Below are positions 59,523 through 64,000 of a stretch of 64,000 nucleotides of DNA, piece by piece. Within the stretch, counting starts at the first letter, position 1. Each line of letters opens with the position of its first letter. The stretch comes from an uncultured Clostridia bacterium (lineage in GTDB: Bacteria > Bacillota > Clostridia > Christensenellales > Borkfalkiaceae). Below the pieces are notes generated by a model. It ran no database searches. It saw only the letters and a list, made by a program, of their open reading frames with translations, and was not told the origin of the DNA. The translations under genes and the position numbers were made by a program. The DNA is taken from assembly GCA_947631925.1 (NCBI GenBank), contig CANRNE010000009.1, positions 1-64,000 on the forward strand. Reading direction: 5' to 3'.

Positions 59523-60710
59523 ATGCAGAAAATCAGACGGTTTTTCATCCTGAGCGTAGCGGCCGTGCTCCTCTTCGCCGTGACTTCGGCGGGGCATTTT
59601 CTCCGCCTCTCCGCCACCGCGGCGGACTATTATGCGGGCATCACGGCAACGGAGGGCGACGCGCTCTTGGGCCAGCTCCACGACCTCATCACAACGACGC
59701 ACACGAGATATACTTCCTACAAGGATTGCAAAAATCCCACCTATGTCAAGAAGACCGACCCCGGCACGGGCGGCGCCCTGATGGAGTTCTACGCGCACGA
59801 GAATCTGTCCTCTTCATGGCAAGGCGCCGCCAGCGGTACATGGAACAGGGAGCACGTTTGGTGCCAGAGCCTCTCCGGCCCGAGCAAGAGCAACACGCTG
59901 TGGGGCGAGAGCGGCGGCGGAAGCGATTTGCATCACATCCGTCCCACCGAATCCCGCGTAAACAGCGCCCGCGGCAACAACAAATTCGCCGAATTCAGCG
60001 GCGGCAGCACCGTCACCTATCGGGACGCAAGCAACACGGTCATCGGCCCCGCGGGGGCCACAAGCGGCGGCAAGTTCGAGCCCCTCGATTTTGCCAAGGG
60101 CGACGTCGCGCGCATTGTCATGTACGTGTACACGCATTACAATACATATAGCAACGTCCACGGGACGACGAACGGCAGGGGAAACAGCAACTATTTCGGC
60201 ACCCTCAAGTTCACCTATGTCGTCTCGGCGGGCAGCGAGGATGCGGCGATTGCCCTCCTTCTCAAATGGAACGAGCTCGACCCCGTCGACAGCATCGAGA
60301 GGACGCGCAACGATGCCGTCTATGAGATTCAGGGCAACCGCAATCCCTTCATCGACCATCCCGAGTACGCAGAAGCCATCTGGGGGGACGGCGACATCGG
60401 CGGCGGCGGTGACGGCGGCGGCGGAGATATCGGTGGGGGAGACGCCGAGAATGCGGACTTCCACGCCGCAGTGGCGGCCCTCGTGACGGACGGCACCCTT
60501 GCGGAGCGCTTCCAATCCATTGCCGCGGCGGTGGCGGTCTACCGCAAACTCACGCCCGCGGAGAAGAATGTGGCACAGACGGACATCGCCACCCTGCAGG
60601 CGGCAATCGACGCCTACAACGAGGCGGCGGCGGCATATAACGGCGTGGCGGAACAGATGAACGGCGCGGCGCTCTCGGCGTCGGGCGTGCTTTGCGGAGG
60701 CGGAATATGA
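59523..60710 (+). CDS. Secreted endonuclease I (EndA/NucM-type)
   Basis: A 395-residue exported nuclease starting 3 bases after tdk. A signal peptide covers ~1-34. The Endonuclease I domain shows 'TWNREHVWCQSLSG', 'DLHHIRPTESRVNSARGNN' and 'PLDFAKGDVARIVMYVYT', with His in HHI as metal/base residue. A Gly-rich linker (~298-317) leads to a helical tail. It should degrade extracellular DNA or RNA, feeding the nucleotidase and salvage enzymes. Overlaps the next lipoprotein gene by ATGA. Confidence 0.9.
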   Translation: MQKIRRFFILSVAAVLLFAVTSAGHFLRLSATAADYYAGITATEGDALLGQLHDLITTTHTRYTSYKDCKNPTYVKKTDPGTGGALMEFYAHENLSSSWQGAASGTWNREHVWCQSLSGPSKSNTLWGESGGGSDLHHIRPTESRVNSARGNNKFAEFSGGSTVTYRDASNTVIGPAGATSGGKFEPLDFAKGDVARIVMYVYTHYNTYSNVHGTTNGRGNSNYFGTLKFTYVVSAGSEDAAIALLLKWNELDPVDSIERTRNDAVYEIQGNRNPFIDHPEYAEAIWGDGDIGGGGDGGGGDIGGGDAENADFHAAVAALVTDGTLAERFQSIAAAVAVYRKLTPAEKNVAQTDIATLQAAIDAYNEAAAAYNGVAEQMNGAALSASGVLCGGGI

Positions 60711-61300
60711 AAAACAACCTGAAGAACGTTCTTGCCTGTCTCGCGTCGGCGTCCCTGCTCGTTCTCTTTGCGGCATGCGCGCCGCGGAGTACGGATACCT
60801 ATAAACACCTCAACGACATGTTCTCCGCGCACTATTCGGAGATTGTGCTCACCGTGACGAATACCTTCGACGAAGACACGTCGCTCACGAGCGTGTACAC
60901 CTTCTCCTATCCCTCGGCGGAGAACGTCGTCATTCACTACACCGTCGAATCGTTTGGAGCGGTCAGCCTCGAGGGCGGCACCGAGAAGGTGACCCGCACG
61001 GGCACCGCGCTCATCACGGACGGCGAACTCATCCTCTCCACGGGGGACGACATCGGGATTTCAGAAAGTTTTGCGAAGAAGGGCCTCACCTTCCGCGCCG
61101 ACTGCTTCGAAAACGCGGAGCTCACAAATACCTCTTTCTCCGCGGACGTCACGGACGTCGCCCTCTTCCTCGGGAGCCCGCTCTCCTGTTCGGGCATGAA
61201 GGTCTCCGCCGCGTTCGGCAGCGCGTTCGAAAGCCTCACCGTCTCCTTTGCGGCGGCGGACGGCAGTGCGGTGGAATTTTGTTACGAATTCACACTTTAA
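60707..61300 (+). CDS. Putative lipoprotein
   Basis: ATG 60707 is coupled to the nuclease by ATGA and follows GGAGGCGG. The 197-residue product has a signal with lipobox FAAC (Cys ~24) and a beta-rich domain ('AHYSEIVLTVTNTFDEDTSL'). Build and size resemble the lipoprotein at 2361, although I see no clear sequence identity. It may support nuclease binding or secretion; function unknown. Confidence 0.75.
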   Translation: MKNNLKNVLACLASASLLVLFAACAPRSTDTYKHLNDMFSAHYSEIVLTVTNTFDEDTSLTSVYTFSYPSAENVVIHYTVESFGAVSLEGGTEKVTRTGTALITDGELILSTGDDIGISESFAKKGLTFRADCFENAELTNTSFSADVTDVALFLGSPLSCSGMKVSAAFGSAFESLTVSFAAADGSAVEFCYEFTL

Positions 61301-61304
61301 CGGG

Positions 61305-61329
61305 AAAAAGGGCGTTCGGCCCTTTTTTC
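61305..61329 (+). terminator. Terminator of the nuclease-lipoprotein operon
   Basis: AAAAAGGGC-GTTCG-GCCCTTTTTT, 4 bases after the lipoprotein stop. Confidence 0.9.
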
Positions 61330-61387
61330 TACGGAGAGCGTCCGTAAAAAATTTTCATATTCACAAAAATTATTTGTCTCGAAATCA

Positions 61388-61416
61388 TTGCTTTCTTCGC
61401 CGAAATCTGTTATAAT
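61388..61416 (+). promoter_or_regulatory. Promoter of the RDD-ABC transporter operon
   Basis: TTGCTT, 17-base spacer, TATAAT. The spacer end CCGAAATCTGT nearly repeats that of the obg promoter. Confidence 0.8.
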
Positions 61417-61465
61417 AGAAAATGCCTGCGGGGAACCTTCCGCGGAACGCATTCGGGAGCGCGCG

Positions 61466-62350
61466 ATGTTTGAGATCAAAAAAATCGGAATCGTAAAGCG
61501 TGCGTCCGCATGGCTTCTGGACGCCATCCTGCTCGCCGTCCTCACGACGGGGCTGATGTGGATTATCTCCCTCATCTGCGATTTCGACGGACAGCAGAAG
61601 GTGCTCGCCGAATATCAGACGGCGTGGCAGACCTTTCAGGAAGAATACGTCCCGACCGTGGCGGAGTACTATGGCTTCGACTACGCCGTGGACGAAGAGA
61701 CGGGGGACGTCACCGTCACCAAGGACGGGAAAGTTTCCTCTTTGGAGGAAGTCATGCAGGCGCTCCTCGACTCCGAGGGCGGGGACGAGGCGACAAAGCC
61801 CGCCTACGACGCCTACCTGCTTCTCCCGCCCGCGGGCAAGGTCACGGCGCAGACCAACTACCTCATCTCGCTGCTCTTCGTCATGATTTCGGTGGGACTG
61901 CTCCTCTCCTATTTCCTCCTCGAATTTCTCCTTCCTCTCTTTCTCAAAAACGGACAGACGGTGGGGAAGAAGGTGTTTTCCATCGGGCTGGTCCGCCCCG
62001 ATTGCGTGCGCATCAACAACGTCGCACTGTTCACGCGGGCCATGATCGGGAAATTTGCCGTTGAGACCATGTTTCCCATCCTGCTTGTCTATCTGTTCTT
62101 CTTTCAGGGACTGGGAATCGTCGCGATTGTCCTTCTCGCCGCACTCCTTCTCCTCAACGTCATCCTCTTCTTTGCGACGAAGAACAGAACGCCCATCCAT
62201 GACATCTTTGCAAGCACGGTCGCGGTCGACCTGCAATTGCAGATGATATACAGCTCCGAAGACGAACTTGTCGAAAAAAAGACGTCCGTCCACCGGGAAG
62301 ACGTTGAAAATACAAGAAGCGAAAATACGACGGAAAAGGACGAGCCATGA
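61466..62350 (+). CDS. RDD family membrane protein
   Basis: ATG 61466 (MFEIKKIGIVKRASAWLLDA) follows GGGAGCG; the ORF-track start at 61388 lies in the promoter. The 294-residue protein has the RDD signature (Arg/Ala...Asp in 'KRASAWLLDAILLAV'), four or so helices and an outside loop (~50-135). RDD proteins are poorly understood and some work in ion or solute transport. The charged tail and an ATGA overlap connect it to the ABC ATPase. Confidence 0.82.
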   Translation: MFEIKKIGIVKRASAWLLDAILLAVLTTGLMWIISLICDFDGQQKVLAEYQTAWQTFQEEYVPTVAEYYGFDYAVDEETGDVTVTKDGKVSSLEEVMQALLDSEGGDEATKPAYDAYLLLPPAGKVTAQTNYLISLLFVMISVGLLLSYFLLEFLLPLFLKNGQTVGKKVFSIGLVRPDCVRINNVALFTRAMIGKFAVETMFPILLVYLFFFQGLGIVAIVLLAALLLLNVILFFATKNRTPIHDIFASTVAVDLQLQMIYSSEDELVEKKTSVHREDVENTRSENTTEKDEP

Positions 62351-63753
62351 AAGTTGTACTCAAACATCTTACCAAAATTTTCCCGAGCCGAAACAAGAAG
62401 GACAAGAACGCCGAAGTAATCGCCGTCAACGATTTCAACCTCGAGATTCCCGACGGCAAACTCATCGGACTGCTTGGCCCGTCCGGTTGCGGCAAAAGTA
62501 CCACGCTGTTTATGATCAGCGGGCTTCAGGAACCATCGGGCGGACAGATTTTCTTCGGTGACGACGATGTCACCAATCTTGCCCCCGAAAACCGCGGAAT
62601 AGGGCTTGTTTTCCAGAATTACGCGCTCTATCCGCACATGACCGTACAACAGAATATCTTGTTCCCTTTGCAAAATCTCAAAGGGGAAAACAGGCTCTCC
62701 AAGGAGGAGATGCTCACACGCGCAAGCGAGGTCGCCAAACTCGTCCAGATTGATGAGTATATGGACCGCAAGCCCGCAGAACTTTCGGGCGGACAGCAGC
62801 AGCGCGTCGCCATCGCCCGTGCACTCGTCAAGATGCCGCGCGTCCTCCTCTTGGATGAGCCTCTTTCTAATCTTGACGCCCGTCTCCGCCTGCAGACCCG
62901 TGAAGAGATTCGCCGCATCCAGCGCAACACGGGCATCACGACCATCTTCGTCACCCACGATCAGGAGGAGGCGATGTCCATCTCCGACTTCATCGTGGTC
63001 ATGAAGCTCGGCGTCATCATGCAGACGGGCAAGCCGCAGTGGGTCTACGACGACCCCGCCAACCTCTTCGTGGCGAAGTTCCTCGGCGCGCCGCCCATCA
63101 ACATGTTCACGGGCAGAGTAGAGGGCGGAAAGCTCTACATCGGCGACGAGAATGTCTATGACGTCGGCGACATCGAAGATCAGGAAGTGTACGTCGGCAT
63201 CCGTCCCGAAGGCTTCATCCTCTCCCCCGAGGGCAGGCTCTCCTGCACGCTCACGGGCGTGGACGTCATGGGCAGGGACATCTCCGTCGTCTCCACGAAT
63301 GCAAATTCCCGCAACCCTGCCGTCCGCTCCATCATCTCGGCGGACGAGATGAAGAACATCACGGGCGACACGGTGAGATTTAACCTCAAAGAACACAAGC
63401 TGCTCCTCTTCAACAAGGAGACGGAGGAGCGCGTCTACTTCGGCGGACAGGTCGCCGCGCACGAAGAAATTCTCGCCAAGATGGAGGCGGAGGGACAGGC
63501 CTATGTCAAGCACGAGGGCCCGCTTCCCCGCGAGGCAGACGACAAACCCAAGGAGGCGGTCGTCATCGAGGACAAGAGTTTCATCGGCAAAACCAAGCGC
63601 TTCTTCGGCGACGTGAAGGATTTCTTCGCCGGCATCGGAGAAAAGTTCTCCAAAAAGAAAAAGCCCGCGGACGGTGCAGAGGAAACGGCGGAGGATGAAA
63701 GCAGTCCCGCGCCCGCAGACTCCGCGGAAGAAGGGGAGGACAAGGCCGAATGA
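62347..63753 (+). CDS. Sugar-type ABC transporter ATPase (UgpC/MsmX/MalK-like)
   Basis: A 468-residue ATPase: Walker A 'GPSGCGKSTTLFMISGL', signature 'LSGGQQQRVAIARAL', Walker B 'VLLLDEPLSNLDARL', H-loop 'VTHDQEEAMSISDF', then the regulatory OB-like domain of the MalK class (~240-370). After residue ~385 there is an additional ~80-residue Lys/Glu/Ala tail ('EETAEDESSPAPADSAEEGE') not usual in the family. It energises a sugar importer whose first permease begins next, overlapping by ATGA. Confidence 0.92.
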   Translation: MKVVLKHLTKIFPSRNKKDKNAEVIAVNDFNLEIPDGKLIGLLGPSGCGKSTTLFMISGLQEPSGGQIFFGDDDVTNLAPENRGIGLVFQNYALYPHMTVQQNILFPLQNLKGENRLSKEEMLTRASEVAKLVQIDEYMDRKPAELSGGQQQRVAIARALVKMPRVLLLDEPLSNLDARLRLQTREEIRRIQRNTGITTIFVTHDQEEAMSISDFIVVMKLGVIMQTGKPQWVYDDPANLFVAKFLGAPPINMFTGRVEGGKLYIGDENVYDVGDIEDQEVYVGIRPEGFILSPEGRLSCTLTGVDVMGRDISVVSTNANSRNPAVRSIISADEMKNITGDTVRFNLKEHKLLLFNKETEERVYFGGQVAAHEEILAKMEAEGQAYVKHEGPLPREADDKPKEAVVIEDKSFIGKTKRFFGDVKDFFAGIGEKFSKKKKPADGAEETAEDESSPAPADSAEEGEDKAE

Positions 63754-64000
63754 CGAAGACCGCAGAGAGGCCGCGGCCCCTCAAAGAGAAGAAAAACAAG
63801 AATAAGTGGAACAGCAAGAACCAGTGGAAGGGCTGGCTGTATCTTCTGCCCGCGCTCGTTCTTCTTGCCGTCTTCACCCTGTGGCCGATTATCAACACCA
63901 TCCGCATCTCGTTCATGGTGACCGCCGACGGGTCGGGATATTCCTATGCGCTCGATATGCGGCATGTCCCGTTCCATTTCGGGTTTGATAACTATGCCAA
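63750..64000 (+). CDS. ABC sugar transporter permease (MalF/UgpA-like), 3' end outside window
   Basis: ATG 63750 overlaps the ATPase stop. 83 codons are visible: a Lys/Asn-rich cytoplasmic tail ('KEKKNKNKWNSKNQWKG'), then a first transmembrane helix ('WLYLLPALVLLAVFTLWPII') and 'RISFM', the start pattern of MalF/UgpA-type permeases. Not in the ORF track because it lacks a stop. A second permease and a binding protein are expected downstream. Confidence 0.88.
   Translation, partial: MTKTAERPRPLKEKKNKNKWNSKNQWKGWLYLLPALVLLAVFTLWPIINTIRISFMVTADGSGYSYALDMRHVPFHFGFDNYA

Noticed and set aside
60600-60720. Frameshift between the nuclease and the following ORF
   Set aside because: The ATGA overlap, ribosome site and lipoprotein signal of the second ORF show two separate genes.

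Overview
The window looks like a chromosomal contig from a moderately GC-rich Gram-positive member of the Bacillota, probably a gut Clostridia lineage. Supporting signs are the dprA-topA-trmFO-hslV-hslU gene order, an FMN riboswitch ahead of an ECF-type riboflavin transporter, lipobox lipoproteins, surface proteins built of MBG and Ig-like repeats, GGAGG ribosome sites and TTGACA/TATAAT promoters. I cannot name a genus. No rRNA, tRNA or CRISPR array was found.

Layout. 1-9484: a surface and export region with an MBG-repeat protein (cut at the left edge), a lipoprotein, an ABC transporter whose ATPase carries an N-terminal zinc ribbon, a 1067-residue exported protein and a LURP-one-like protein. 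9762-20403: a compact plus-strand island with two small regulators, two small soluble proteins, a run of membrane-anchored exported proteins, a large signal-peptide protein with a C-terminal membrane anchor, a 32-residue membrane peptide, a membrane P-loop ATPase and an HUH rolling-circle initiator, then a HigBA-type toxin-antitoxin pair and a region of large hairpins. I read this as an inovirus-like (filamentous phage) prophage; no recombinase is present. 20429-26605: a minus-strand cassette typical of mobile elements, with a truncated-looking N6 methylase, a PcfJ-like protein, a PcfK-like protein fused to a MutS mismatch-recognition domain, a J-domain protein, a DUF4326 protein and many small unknowns.

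27243-49748 and on to 50118 is housekeeping: a polytopic membrane protein, comM, dprA, topA, trmFO, a Sel1 protein, hslV, hslU, hisS, trx, ribU, tsaE, tsaB, rimI, a hydrolase, a membrane-anchored MurF, ddl, a YugP-like zinc protease, obg, an unknown 488-residue protein and yhbY. 50586-52300 (minus) is a GGGtGRT protein with a NifU-like scaffold. 52478-60710 is a nucleoside and nucleic acid salvage region (deoC, deoD, deoB, cdd, secreted 5'-nucleotidase, pdp, tdk, secreted endonuclease I). 61466-64000 is an RDD protein and a sugar-type ABC transporter cut by the right edge.

Between genes sit two dispersed repeat families. One ends in a hairpin whose arms change in a compensating way between copies. 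Two genes, tsaE and obg, have promoters so close to the start codon that their mRNAs should be almost leaderless.
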